A stretch of 28,116 nt of DNA from a virus. A program made the translations under genes and the position numbers. Positions 14,092 to 21,638 of this stretch are shown here, in pieces. The stretch covers positions 1 through 28,116 of IMG/VR virus record IMGVR_UViG_3300046804_002589, one strand, 5' to 3'. Under the pieces are notes generated by a model. It was given only the letters and a program-made list of their open reading frames with translations. It made no database searches and had not been told where the DNA came from. The first letter of the stretch is position 1; every line of letters begins with the position of its first letter.

Positions 14092-14164
14092 GGGGAATTA
14101 GCTCAGTTGGTAGAGCGCCTGCTTTGCAAGCAGGATGTCAGCGGTTCGAGTCCGCTATTCTCCA
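14092..14164 (+). tRNA. tRNA-Ala (anticodon TGC)
   Basis: A complete 73-nt cloverleaf is present. The acceptor stem is GGGGAAT with ATTCTCC, including one G-U pair. The D arm is GCTC/GAGC. The anticodon stem CCTGC/GCAGG has loop TTTGCAA, anticodon TGC at 14125-14127. The T arm is AGCGG-TTCGAGT-CCGCT, followed by discriminator A. The 3' CCA is not encoded. It reads GCN alanine codons, mainly GCA and GCU, which are common in the neighbouring structural genes. The internal arms look very similar to cyanobacterial rRNA-operon tRNA-Ala as I remember it, suggesting host origin. Confidence 0.95.
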
Positions 14165-14173
14165 TTTTAGACA

Positions 14174-14180
14174 CTAAATA
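14174..14180 (+). promoter_or_regulatory. Late promoter CTAAATA
   Basis: CTAAATA, a T4-like cyanophage late promoter form, stands 18 bases before the ATG at 14199 and directly after the tRNA. It marks the change from replication genes to late genes. Confidence 0.55.
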
Positions 14181-14198
14181 AAAATAAAATGAAAACAG

Positions 14199-15332
14199 AT
14201 GGCGGAAAAAATATCAGCAAATAGGGGTGACTTATTCGAAGTATTTTTTGCTGCTGCAGTTGCTGCCAGATTTGTAAAAAGAGCAAAAACTAAATCTGCC
14301 AAGATTTTACCCACAGTCAGTGGATCTGATGTTGATATTGTATTGACTGAGATGATGAAAGGTGGTTACATTAAAAATGTCAATGATGTTGGTAGTGCTG
14401 TAATTGATACTGTTTCTGTCTCAGTATCTGTTCCAAAAAAAGCACAAGATTTTTTATCTAACAGAGTAAATTGGGTTAAAGTTTCTGATTTAAGAAATGG
14501 TGCTATAGCATTTGTAAATTCTCATAGTAGACTTAATGCCCAAGCAAGAGGATTATCAATTAACGCTAGACAAGATATTATTAGAGTAACTGCAGCAGGA
14601 ACTGAAGATCAAAAAGGCACAAAAGCTGATGTTAAGATTGAAGTAAATTCACCAACAAATCCTGATAAAAAATTTAGAAATATTGATTATTCCCTTAAGG
14701 TTGAAGGTGGAGAGCAATTTCACCAAGTTTCTGGACAAGGATTTGATAAATTTTTAAATATTTTTGGAGAAATGGGATTAGATGTTTCTCCAATTGCTGA
14801 CAAGTATCAAAATTTTATTGATGAATTCTTTGATAAAGAAATATTTACTAAAAAATATACCTCTAGAGATGATGCGAAGGCAACTGGGGGTGGCGAATAT
14901 CTTAAGAAAGCAGCAAGACTTGTTTATACTTATGCTACACAAAAGTTAAATGAAGGATTGGACACTGTAGATAAGACTGGCACCAAAGTAAAATTTGCTG
15001 ATTATATTATTTACGGTCTTTCTAGAGATATTAATACTGAACTTGTAAAATTTACAGGAAATGGTAAAGTTAAAACCAGATTAGCAAATAGGGAATTTAG
15101 AGATATTCTTGCGAATAGTAGATTTAATGCTAGAATTAATGCCTCTGGGGATCCAAAAATTGAAATTTATAAGTCAAATTCAGACGGTTCAAAACTAAGT
15201 GGAAATACCAATTTGATTATTCAAATTCGTTATAAGATGGAAGTGGCAAGTTCAACCACTGCTTCGGGAAAATCTTATAGATTTTATCCAAGAAATTATT
15301 TGGAAGCTCAACCTGGAATGTTTCTAATATGA
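14199..15332 (+). CDS. Unknown late protein with PD-(D/E)XK-like core
   Basis: This is a 377-residue protein. An N-terminal helix with GDLFEVFFAAAVAARF (E14) precedes residues 143-167, where ADVKIEV (D144) is followed by a strand ending NIDYSLK (K167), then GGEQFHQVSGQGFDKF. The order helix-E, strand-D, strand-xK and a polar QxSGQ helix is what PD-(D/E)XK nucleases look like, with SLK replacing ExK. I recognise no named family, so this is a fold guess. The remaining part, with KLNEGLDTVDKT and a C-terminal YRFYPRNYLEAQPGMFLI, is unassigned. It is the first gene after the 14174 late promoter and overlaps the next ORF by four bases. A virion structural role is the main alternative. Confidence 0.65.
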   Translation: MAEKISANRGDLFEVFFAAAVAARFVKRAKTKSAKILPTVSGSDVDIVLTEMMKGGYIKNVNDVGSAVIDTVSVSVSVPKKAQDFLSNRVNWVKVSDLRNGAIAFVNSHSRLNAQARGLSINARQDIIRVTAAGTEDQKGTKADVKIEVNSPTNPDKKFRNIDYSLKVEGGEQFHQVSGQGFDKFLNIFGEMGLDVSPIADKYQNFIDEFFDKEIFTKKYTSRDDAKATGGGEYLKKAARLVYTYATQKLNEGLDTVDKTGTKVKFADYIIYGLSRDINTELVKFTGNGKVKTRLANREFRDILANSRFNARINASGDPKIEIYKSNSDGSKLSGNTNLIIQIRYKMEVASSTTASGKSYRFYPRNYLEAQPGMFLI

Positions 15333-15574
15333 AAGAACTCCAATTATTTCTTAATAATGTTCTTGATGTTTTTACCACTAAGAAGTCAAGACCAAAAGAT
15401 GTTTTCAATGATTTTATCAAGTATTTTTACTTTACACTTGACAAGGAAATCAAAGATAATAAATCAGATTTATTAAAGAATAAATATATTAAGATTAGGA
15501 AGAATGGTCTTAACTATATTATTGCAAATGAAAAGTCAATAATGTTGAGCATTCATAATAGAATCAAAAAATAA
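15329..15574 (+). CDS. Small hypothetical late protein (81 aa)
   Basis: The ORF begins in an ATGA overlap with the upstream gene and ends two bases before the next start. The product is lysine- and asparagine-rich and mostly helical, starting MKELQLFLNNVLDVF and ending IANEKSIMLSIHNRIKK. No motif or membrane segment is convincing. Its locked position between two late genes suggests it functions with one of them, perhaps as a partner of the 377-aa protein. That is inference. Confidence 0.65.
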   Translation: MKELQLFLNNVLDVFTTKKSRPKDVFNDFIKYFYFTLDKEIKDNKSDLLKNKYIKIRKNGLNYIIANEKSIMLSIHNRIKK

Positions 15575-15576
15575 GA

Positions 15577-16902
15577 ATGAAAAGTTTTTTCCAATTTATT
15601 TCAGAAACAACTGCATCTCAGCAAGCTCAACGTCTTGGTCTTGTTGGTGATGGTCATGGTGGTTGGTATGATAAGCAGGGAGAGTTTGTAGCAAAAACGG
15701 AACTTGGTAAACTTAAGTTTTTTAATAAGCGTCAAAGAGTAGGAGCAAAAGACCCAAAACAAACTGAAAAGGAAAAGACGATTGCTTCACCAGGATATAA
15801 TGATCCTGCATTAATGCAACAACAAGCGGCACAACAGCAAGTTCAACAACAACCAGCACCAGAGCAACAACCTGCTGCACAGCAACCAGTTGCACAAGAA
15901 CCACAGCAACAGGTCGGACCTCCTCCAGTTCCCAAAACAAAAGGAACTCTCACAATTGCCTTTGGTCGTTTCAATCCTCCTACGATTGGGCATCAACAAT
16001 TGATGGATGTTGCTGCTCAATCTGCACAAGCAGATGGTGGAGATTACTTAATCTATCCTTCTAGAAGTCAGGATAAGAAGAAAAATCCTTTAGATGCAGA
16101 TACGAAAGTTTCTTATATGAGAAGGATGTTCCCTGCTCATAGTGAGAGAATTGTAAATGACGCAAACAGCAAAACAATTTTTGATGTTCTTAAAAAAGCA
16201 CACAATGATGGATATGCGAATGTCAGAATTGTTGGTGGATCTGATAGAGTTAAAGAGTTTGAAAAACTATCAGGTAATTATAATGGGCAACTTTATCAAT
16301 TTGATAATATTGAAGTAGTCTCTGCTGGAGATAGAGACCCCGATGCAAAAGGTGTTGAAGGAATGTCTGCTTCAAGAATGAGGCTTGCTGCTGCAGAAGG
16401 AGATTTCCGTAAGTTTAGAGAAGGTCTTCCTCCTGATATGAAGCGTAAGGATGCATTAGAACTTTTTGATACGGTTCGTGCTTCCATGAACATTAAAGAA
16501 GGATGGGATATTTGGGAGATTGCTCCTAAGTTTGATTTTAGAACTTTAAGAGAAAATTATTTAACCGAATCTATTTTTAGAATTGGGGAAATTGTTGAGA
16601 ATTTAAATACTGGGTTGGTCGGTCGTATTATTCGTAGAGGAACAAATTATCTGATTTGTGTTACAGAATCTGGTATAATGTTCAAATCTTGGATTAAAGA
16701 TTTATCTGAATATACTGAAGTTAAAGTTGATGGAATAATGAGAGATAAAATGCATCCAAATACTTTAGTTGGAACTCTTGGTGCATTTAAAAATTATGCA
16801 AATAAAACTCCTGGAGCAATTGGAACTGGAAAAGAGAATTTGCAAGCAGGAGGAAAACCATATGATATTCGTTATTTCATAAATAAATATAGAAAAAAGT
16901 AA
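15577..16902 (+). CDS. Nucleotidyltransferase with capsid-targeting-like N-terminus
   Basis: This is a 441-residue multidomain protein. Residues 1-12 (MKSFFQFISETT) resemble the capsid-targeting peptide of T4 internal proteins, with an ISE cleavage-like site at 8-10. Residues 25-50 hold a DGHGGWYDKQGEFVAK module. A Gln/Pro/Ala-rich linker spans about 80-120. Residues 123-305 are an HxGH-class nucleotidyltransferase: TIAFGRFNPPTIGH (126-139) is the adenylyl/cytidylyl-transfer motif, VRIVGGSDR (216-224) the second motif, and VEGMSASRMR (260-269) the ISxTxxR-like motif. A C-terminal module (335-375, GLVGRIIRRGTNYLICVTE) looks SH3/KOW-like. NMN adenylyltransferase-type chemistry is possible, but the substrate is unknown. 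It is co-transcribed with late genes. Confidence 0.8.
   Translation: MKSFFQFISETTASQQAQRLGLVGDGHGGWYDKQGEFVAKTELGKLKFFNKRQRVGAKDPKQTEKEKTIASPGYNDPALMQQQAAQQQVQQQPAPEQQPAAQQPVAQEPQQQVGPPPVPKTKGTLTIAFGRFNPPTIGHQQLMDVAAQSAQADGGDYLIYPSRSQDKKKNPLDADTKVSYMRRMFPAHSERIVNDANSKTIFDVLKKAHNDGYANVRIVGGSDRVKEFEKLSGNYNGQLYQFDNIEVVSAGDRDPDAKGVEGMSASRMRLAAAEGDFRKFREGLPPDMKRKDALELFDTVRASMNIKEGWDIWEIAPKFDFRTLRENYLTESIFRIGEIVENLNTGLVGRIIRRGTNYLICVTESGIMFKSWIKDLSEYTEVKVDGIMRDKMHPNTLVGTLGAFKNYANKTPGAIGTGKENLQAGGKPYDIRYFINKYRKK
16878..16889 (+). promoter_or_regulatory. Late promoter CATAAATAAATA
   Basis: Two overlapping late boxes, CATAAATA (16878-16885) and AATAAATA (16882-16889), lie about 28 bases before the ATG at 16917, inside the end of the previous gene. 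The correct spacing to the next structural gene supports a functional late promoter. Confidence 0.55.
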
Positions 16903-16916
16903 AGTAAAGAATTTCC

Positions 16917-18551
16917 ATGGCTCAAATTACAGGTGGAACTCATCGTGGTCACGCCGCTGGTGATACTGATATAGAAAAGGCAGCATCGCAGCTTGTTTCC
17001 GATATTAAATATAAGGCTAGAAAAAAGTTGAGTGGTGCGACTCATATGAATCCTGCTCAGGTTGCTCGTGAATATCAAACACTATTGGATGCATCTTCTG
17101 CCACTGGAGCAGTTAAAGCGATTGCAAAGAAAAAGTTGATGGGAGCTTCAGCACCTATTAGAAAGGAAGAATTTACTAATGGTGCTGAATTGGCAACGGA
17201 AAGTGTTGTTAATGCACTGTATAAAGTTTTTGTAGAGAAAAAAGAAGTTAGTATAGAAGAGCAAACTGAATATCTAAAAGAATTATATTCTAAAGTTAAT
17301 AAAAAAGGCGAAAGACTTTATCATATTATTGTAACGGATAAGAAGACTGGCAATACATATACTCGTGATGCGACTCGTGAAAAGATTTCCGAACTTCGTG
17401 CAAATCCAAATATTGCTTCAGTTGAAATGAGTGAGCGTCAGTTAGATTCTGAAAAAGAAAAAAATAAAGGAGAAAATACTGCTAAAGTAAAGGCAGGTAA
17501 AGGTTTAGATCCAGTTGGTCAGGAAGATGCTGATGTGAATAATGATGGTAAAGTAGATAAAACTGACAAGTATCTTAAGCATCGTAGAGATGTTCGTGGT
17601 GCTGCGATTTCAAAAGAAGAAGTTGAATATATTGAAGAAAGAGATGAAGGAAAGCCTGGTCTAATGTTTAAGAAGATTGCGGCAACGGCAGCAAAGAGAT
17701 ATGGTTCACAAGAAGCAGGTAATAGAGTTGCTGGAGCAATTCGTAAAAAAGTTCTTGCTAAAGAAGAAACCGAAGTAAAAGAAAAACCAGCAACTAGCGA
17801 AGAGAAAGCAAAAATTAAAAAGATGCAAACTCTTCATAGATTGATGAAAGCTGCCAAAGCAAAATCTTACTCTTCTGATATTGCTAAGGAAGAATTTATT
17901 GCTGATGCAGTAGGTAAAGACCAAAATGATAGGCAGATTAAACCTATGCCTAAGGGGGCAAGTAATAAAGTTGTAATTGCTCCTGCCCCTAAAAATTTGA
18001 TGGCTCATAATGAACTAGAAGGTGAGCAACTTGATGAGAAGATTACTGCTAAAACTGATATGGGCGCAGCAATCAGAGATTTTAAACAATCAACATCAAA
18101 GCAACTTGCAGGAAGAACGCAAGAGCAAAGAAGACAGGCTGCGATTGCTGCTGTTCTCACTGCTCGTAGAGGAGGTAAAAAATTGGGTGAAGAGGTAGAT
18201 TGTGGTTATGATGATAAAGGTGGTGAAAAAGAAAAGGAAAGAGATACTCGTGGCGATTATGCAAAAACTAACTTAATTAAAAATAAATTGAGAGCAATGG
18301 GTGCTAAGAATCCTATTGTGATGGTTGCTGGATATGAACCAGAAGGTGAGCAGATTGATGAAAGTGAGCGTAGAGAAAGAGACCAAGAAACTTATGGTCT
18401 AGGGGGTCGTCCAGGAGATGACCGCCCTTCGAGACCACTTAATGCTCCTACTGGACCTAAGAAAAAACCAAAACCAAAAGTAAAAGATGTTAATAAGACT
18501 GCGATTGCTATGGTAATGGCTAAGTATGGTGGTAAAAAGAACTTCATGTAA
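16917..18551 (+). CDS. Putative virion structural or core protein, lysine-rich with EF-hand loop
   Basis: This 544-residue protein is very rich in Lys, Ala and Glu. I see no single enzymatic domain. Its style, and its modules, are ones I associate with marine T4-like structural or prohead-core proteins. Visible pieces are two copies of a (K/R)KKL(S/M)GA block near residues 35 and 72, and a canonical EF-hand loop at 206-217 (D206, N208, D210, G211, D214, D217). An Ala-rich [19 protein letters not shown] helix follows, then repeated GEQLDE (369-374) and GEQIDE (477-482) motifs that match the (L/I)xE consensus of T4 prohead protease. The C-terminal tail is Pro/Lys-rich. It has its own late promoter at 16878-16889. 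Function is inferred. Confidence 0.7.
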   Translation: MAQITGGTHRGHAAGDTDIEKAASQLVSDIKYKARKKLSGATHMNPAQVAREYQTLLDASSATGAVKAIAKKKLMGASAPIRKEEFTNGAELATESVVNALYKVFVEKKEVSIEEQTEYLKELYSKVNKKGERLYHIIVTDKKTGNTYTRDATREKISELRANPNIASVEMSERQLDSEKEKNKGENTAKVKAGKGLDPVGQEDADVNNDGKVDKTDKYLKHRRDVRGAAISKEEVEYIEERDEGKPGLMFKKIAATAAKRYGSQEAGNRVAGAIRKKVLAKEETEVKEKPATSEEKAKIKKMQTLHRLMKAAKAKSYSSDIAKEEFIADAVGKDQNDRQIKPMPKGASNKVVIAPAPKNLMAHNELEGEQLDEKITAKTDMGAAIRDFKQSTSKQLAGRTQEQRRQAAIAAVLTARRGGKKLGEEVDCGYDDKGGEKEKERDTRGDYAKTNLIKNKLRAMGAKNPIVMVAGYEPEGEQIDESERRERDQETYGLGGRPGDDRPSRPLNAPTGPKKKPKPKVKDVNKTAIAMVMAKYGGKKNFM

Positions 18552-18557
18552 TAAATA
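18550..18557 (+). promoter_or_regulatory. Late promoter AATAAATA
   Basis: AATAAATA overlaps the stop codon of the 544-aa gene and lies 30 bases before the ATG at 18587, the same distance as the other late boxes here. It would drive the single-gene 59-aa unit. Confidence 0.5.
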
Positions 18558-18586
18558 AGACAGGATACTCTTCACAAGAGGTTATT

Positions 18587-18766
18587 ATGTCAGCTGTAAT
18601 CGCATGGGCAATCGCTAATCAAGCACTTATCGCAACTGTTCTTTTTGCAGTTTCAGAAGCACTTGGAGCAAACCCAAAGGTAAAATCAAACGGTATTCTT
18701 TCACTCATTCTTCTTCAAGTTCAAGGGCAACTGAAAGCAAAAGGTGCTAAGGATTTAACTCCCTGA
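18587..18766 (+). CDS. Small hydrophobic late protein (59 aa)
   Basis: This 59-codon ORF has AGAGG 5 bases before the ATG. The first 28 residues (MSAVIAWAIANQALIATVLF then AVSEALGA) form one hydrophobic, alanine-rich helix. A second amphipathic stretch, NGILSLILLQVQGQLKAKGA, follows. It may be membrane-associated or a small helical virion protein; nothing proves either. It has a private late promoter (18550-18557) and terminator (18786-18818), a single-gene unit, which in phages usually means high expression of an abundant product. Confidence 0.75.
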   Translation: MSAVIAWAIANQALIATVLFAVSEALGANPKVKSNGILSLILLQVQGQLKAKGAKDLTP

Positions 18767-18785
18767 GTTTTTAACTCTAAATCGT

Positions 18786-18818
18786 AAAGGAGACCAAAAG
18801 TAAAGGTCTCCTTTTTTT
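18786..18818 (+). terminator. Rho-independent terminator after 59-aa gene
   Basis: A 10-bp stem, AAAGGAGACC (18786-18795) with GGTCTCCTTT (18805-18814), has a 9-base A-rich loop and runs into seven T. The last T is the first base of the next late promoter box. Confidence 0.88.
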
Positions 18819-18825
18819 ATAAATA
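18818..18825 (+). promoter_or_regulatory. Late promoter TATAAATA
   Basis: TATAAATA is the exact T4 late promoter sequence. It is fused to the terminator U-run and lies 30 bases before the ATG at 18856. Confidence 0.75.
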
Positions 18826-18855
18826 TTACTAGAAAAAGAATTATAGGTAAGAAAC

Positions 18856-19623
18856 ATGGCTCTTTGGGGCATTTCAACAAACGCCGAGACTGCTGCTAAT
18901 AATTATGCTATTCCCAAGTATTTGGGTAAGTATTCTTCTGCCACTGGTCTTTTTGAAGCAACTGATAGAAATAGAAGTCCTTATAACTGTTTTGCCGATA
19001 ATCGTGGATGGATTCAAAGACATTATAAGAGTACACATCATTCTGGAATTTCTACTCGCTATTGGGATTCCGTTTTAGTTCCTGTTATTGGATTGAATAC
19101 ATCAGGTGCTGGAACAAGTACGACTGGTTTAGGTCAAGCAACCCCAATTGCGGTTTTCTTTGAAGATCCAAACTTTGCCTCACCAATCAGTATAGGTGCT
19201 GGCGGAACTACTGGAATCGGTACAGGAACTACTGGATATGTTCATGTTGTTTGGAATGAAGCAGTTTATTGTAGTGCTGGTGCAACAGTTCTGATTACTC
19301 CTTCTACTGGTGCAAATATTGTTGCTACTGCTGCTTCTACTGGAGTTCCAGTTCAACTTAATGTTCCTGGTTTAGGGCAAACTGCAATTACTTTTAACGG
19401 GCAAGTAACCAATAGAATTGCTTTTGCTTTCACTGTACCTTCAACTGGTATTGGAACTGTTTTGAGAATTGCTACAGCAAACGGAGTAGTCGGAACAATT
19501 ACTGATTTCTCTGGTGGTGCCGATGTAGATAAAGTTATTAATGGATTAGTTAAAAATATCGCTGGCGCTGGAACAACTTCTGGGGTTGGTATTGGAACGA
19601 CTACTTTGACAATTAAAGCATGA
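18856..19623 (+). CDS. Putative virion structural protein (255 aa)
   Basis: The N-terminal half (MALWGISTNAETAANNYAIP, then YNCFADNRGWIQRHYKSTHHSG) is distinctive and resembles virion proteins of marine T4-like phages as far as I remember. The second half is Gly/Thr/Ser-rich, low in charge and beta-prone (GAGGTTGIGTGTTGYVHVVW, VLITPSTGANIVATAAST), typical of exposed fibre-, decoration- or tube-like structural domains. AGGTAAG precedes the ATG. It follows a perfect late promoter and is the first gene of a group of four. Which virion part it belongs to is not visible. Confidence 0.65.
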   Translation: MALWGISTNAETAANNYAIPKYLGKYSSATGLFEATDRNRSPYNCFADNRGWIQRHYKSTHHSGISTRYWDSVLVPVIGLNTSGAGTSTTGLGQATPIAVFFEDPNFASPISIGAGGTTGIGTGTTGYVHVVWNEAVYCSAGATVLITPSTGANIVATAASTGVPVQLNVPGLGQTAITFNGQVTNRIAFAFTVPSTGIGTVLRIATANGVVGTITDFSGGADVDKVINGLVKNIAGAGTTSGVGIGTTTLTIKA

Positions 19624-19624
19624 T

Positions 19625-19996
19625 ATGAGATTTGATGAATTGAATGAAAATAATTATTTGTTATTTGCTATAAAATTTTACGATAATCCTCAAGCAGTAA
19701 CAATGGAGGATTTTGAATCCGATTTGAAACGAATTCGTTATGTAAAAAGATTATTAAAAAGATATAAAAATACAGGTGAATTGAAGACTCATTTGATTCT
19801 CAATCACCTGACAATTCTTTTTAATGTCTTTAATGATGCTGCTGTTCCCTTATTGTTTTATAATTTAGAAAGTGAACTTTGGCCATCTATTAAAAGTTTT
19901 CTTCTTTTTCTGAATAGATTGCCAGAATATCCGAGAACACAAATTCATGATATAGAGCAAGATTATGAATGTTTATCTCAATTGCAAGCAATCTGA
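19625..19996 (+). CDS. Conserved hypothetical protein (123 aa)
   Basis: This helical protein has the sequence style ENNYLLFAIKFYDNPQ, then FESDLKRIRYVKRLLKRY, then LKTHLILNHLTILFNVF and a C-terminal LWPSIKSFLLFLNRLPEY. I recall similar proteins of about 90-125 residues across T4-like phages of marine bacteria, with no assigned function. It starts one base after the preceding stop and overlaps the following ORF by one base. It is expressed with virion genes from the 18818 late promoter. Confidence 0.75.
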   Translation: MRFDELNENNYLLFAIKFYDNPQAVTMEDFESDLKRIRYVKRLLKRYKNTGELKTHLILNHLTILFNVFNDAAVPLLFYNLESELWPSIKSFLLFLNRLPEYPRTQIHDIEQDYECLSQLQAI

Positions 19997-20223
19997 TGGA
20001 AAGAAAAATAAATAAAATTATTGATATAGTTCACCAATTACGTGAAGATGGTATGGGTGCTGGTGCAGTTTCTGGTGCTCCTACAAATAATGCATCTAGT
20101 GGAAATATAGCAGGATTGCCACCTGATCAACCCCCAGTTGATTTGAGAAAAGGAAGAAGAAGAAATTGGAATCCCTTCTTTAAGAATCTTGCAAAGATGC
20201 AAAGAAGAAAACCACTGCAATAA
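19996..20223 (+). CDS. Small basic Pro-rich hypothetical protein (75 aa)
   Basis: From ATG 19996, which overlaps the previous stop by one base (TGATG), the protein has a helical N-terminus (MERKINKIIDIVHQLREDG), a flexible Gly/Ala/Asn segment and a conserved-looking C-terminus. The last part has LPPDQPPVDLRKGRRRNWNP then FFKNLAKMQRRKP. An upstream in-frame ATG at 19969 is less likely because it lies wholly inside the previous gene. The very basic tail suggests contact with nucleic acid or with another virion protein. Function is unknown. Confidence 0.7.
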   Translation: MERKINKIIDIVHQLREDGMGAGAVSGAPTNNASSGNIAGLPPDQPPVDLRKGRRRNWNPFFKNLAKMQRRKPLQ

Positions 20224-20231
20224 TTAGAACA

Positions 20232-20654
20232 ATGTTTCCAACATCATCTACTGAAACAAAAATAGCACTCCTTGAAGAGCGCATTAATGTTTATGAGCAG
20301 ATGATGGAACGTATTGATACTGCAATTCAAAAGATTGGTGAAACAAGTCAAAATATTAGTCAAATGCTTGCAGTTCACAATGAAAAAATTGAGCAGTGTA
20401 ATCGAACTGATAATTTAATTGTATCAATGATTGAAGATATTAAAAAATCTTCAAGAGAACAGCATGATGAAATTAGTAGAAAACTTGGAGAAAGAATAGA
20501 TAATTTAGAAGAAAAGGTAGAAGCAATATCTCAGTTCAAATGGAAGGCGGTTGGAGCAATTGCGATAGTTGTATTTTTAATCGGAGTCATTCCAACAGCA
20601 ACTTCCCTCTTGACACGCCCATCATCTCAGGTTACAATAGAGCAAGGAAAGTAA
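20232..20654 (+). CDS. Coiled-coil protein with C-terminal membrane anchor
   Basis: This 140-residue protein has heptad-patterned helices from about residue 8 to 100 (IALLEERINVYEQMMERI ... ISRKLGERIDNLEEKVEAIS). A single hydrophobic segment follows at 105-127 (KAVGAIAIVVFLIGVIPTAT), then a short polar tail. This layout resembles small phage membrane proteins of the XhlA/holin-accessory type, but no lysis function can be proved. There is no signal peptide, so it would be tail-anchored in the inner membrane. It is the last gene before the gp61 block, and a sigma70-like promoter lies in its 3' end. Confidence 0.7.
   Translation: MFPTSSTETKIALLEERINVYEQMMERIDTAIQKIGETSQNISQMLAVHNEKIEQCNRTDNLIVSMIEDIKKSSREQHDEISRKLGERIDNLEEKVEAISQFKWKAVGAIAIVVFLIGVIPTATSLLTRPSSQVTIEQGK
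20610..20638 (+). promoter_or_regulatory. Sigma70-like promoter for gp61-nrdA-nrdB
   Basis: TTGACA at 20610-20615 and TACAAT at 20633-20638 are 17 bp apart. The start would be near 20645, about 20 bases before the gp61 ATG. It lets early replication genes be expressed although the genes before them are late type. Confidence 0.7.
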
Positions 20655-20663
20655 TCTTTTATA

Positions 20664-21638
20664 ATGGATTTGATTGATTCCAAGTACATTGGACTCGTAT
20701 CTTCGCGTCTTCAAAAATTTAAAAGGGTTAAAGCGGATCTCTACAACTTCCGTTGCCCTATCTGTGGGGACTCCCAGAAGAACAAGAACAAAACAAGAGG
20801 ATATATCTATCCCGTAAAAAATAATACAAACTTTAAGTGTCACAATTGTGGTGCTAGTTTATCCTTTAATAACTTTCTCAAAGAGTTAGATCCTGTTCTT
20901 CATAAGCAATATACACTTGAGAAGTTCAAAGAAGGTCATACGGGTAGAAACTTTGTGGTTGAGGAACCTACTTTTCAGTTTGTAACACCATCTTTTAAAA
21001 AAAGATTAGACTTACCAAAGGCATCTGAGAACCCTATTTCTAAACAATATCTTGAAAAGAGACTTATAAATCCTGATAAGTTTTACTTTGCTGACAAATT
21101 CCAAGAATGGACTAATACTCAAAAACCCACATTTAGTAGAATTGTAAGAGATGAAAGTCGTATAGTCATACCACTATACACTAGCGAAGGTGAAATCTTT
21201 GGATTCCAAGGAAGAGCATTAGGTCCTAGCAATGTTAAATATATTACAGTGATTTTAGATGAAAGTATCCCCAAAGTCTATGGATTAGAAGGAGTAAACA
21301 AAAATGAAACAATCTACGTCACAGAAGGTCCATTTGATTCAACGTTTGTCAAAAATGCCATCGCAATGTGCGGATCGGATATTTTACTCGATAGTCTTGA
21401 TTTGGGCAACGATATTGTGTACGTTCTTGATAATGAACCTAGGAACAAAGAAATCTGTAACAGGATCTCAAAACTCATCGATAGAGGTGAGAAAGTAGTA
21501 ATTTGGCCAAGGTCAATTACTGAAAAGGATATTAATGATATGGTGCTCTCTGGACTTTCTGTTATGGATGTGTTAAAATCAAATACATATAAAGCACTAG
21601 AAGCAAAAATTAAATTCAATGAATGGAAGAAGGTATGA
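20664..21638 (+). CDS. 61: DNA primase gp61
   Basis: This is the primase partner of gp41 helicase, making RNA primers on the lagging strand. It is 324 residues long (T4 gp61 is 342). The N-terminal zinc-binding domain has C31, C34 (CPIC) and C59, C62 (CHNC). A TOPRIM-like catalytic region follows: YVTEGPFDSTFV carries the conserved glutamate, and VYVLDNEPRNKE the acidic pair. IPLYTSEGEIFGFQGRAL is a typical primase segment. The stop overlaps the nrdA start by four bases. Confidence 0.95.
   Translation: MDLIDSKYIGLVSSRLQKFKRVKADLYNFRCPICGDSQKNKNKTRGYIYPVKNNTNFKCHNCGASLSFNNFLKELDPVLHKQYTLEKFKEGHTGRNFVVEEPTFQFVTPSFKKRLDLPKASENPISKQYLEKRLINPDKFYFADKFQEWTNTQKPTFSRIVRDESRIVIPLYTSEGEIFGFQGRALGPSNVKYITVILDESIPKVYGLEGVNKNETIYVTEGPFDSTFVKNAIAMCGSDILLDSLDLGNDIVYVLDNEPRNKEICNRISKLIDRGEKVVIWPRSITEKDINDMVLSGLSVMDVLKSNTYKALEAKIKFNEWKKV

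Noticed and set aside
15811-15920. CAA/CAG-rich low-complexity DNA as a regulatory repeat
   Set aside because: It encodes the Gln/Pro/Ala linker of the nucleotidyltransferase in frame, with no regular unit.
20007-20014. AATAAATA box
   Set aside because: It lies just after the start codon of the 75-aa gene, made of Lys/Ile/Asn codons, and the next gene is over 200 bases away.
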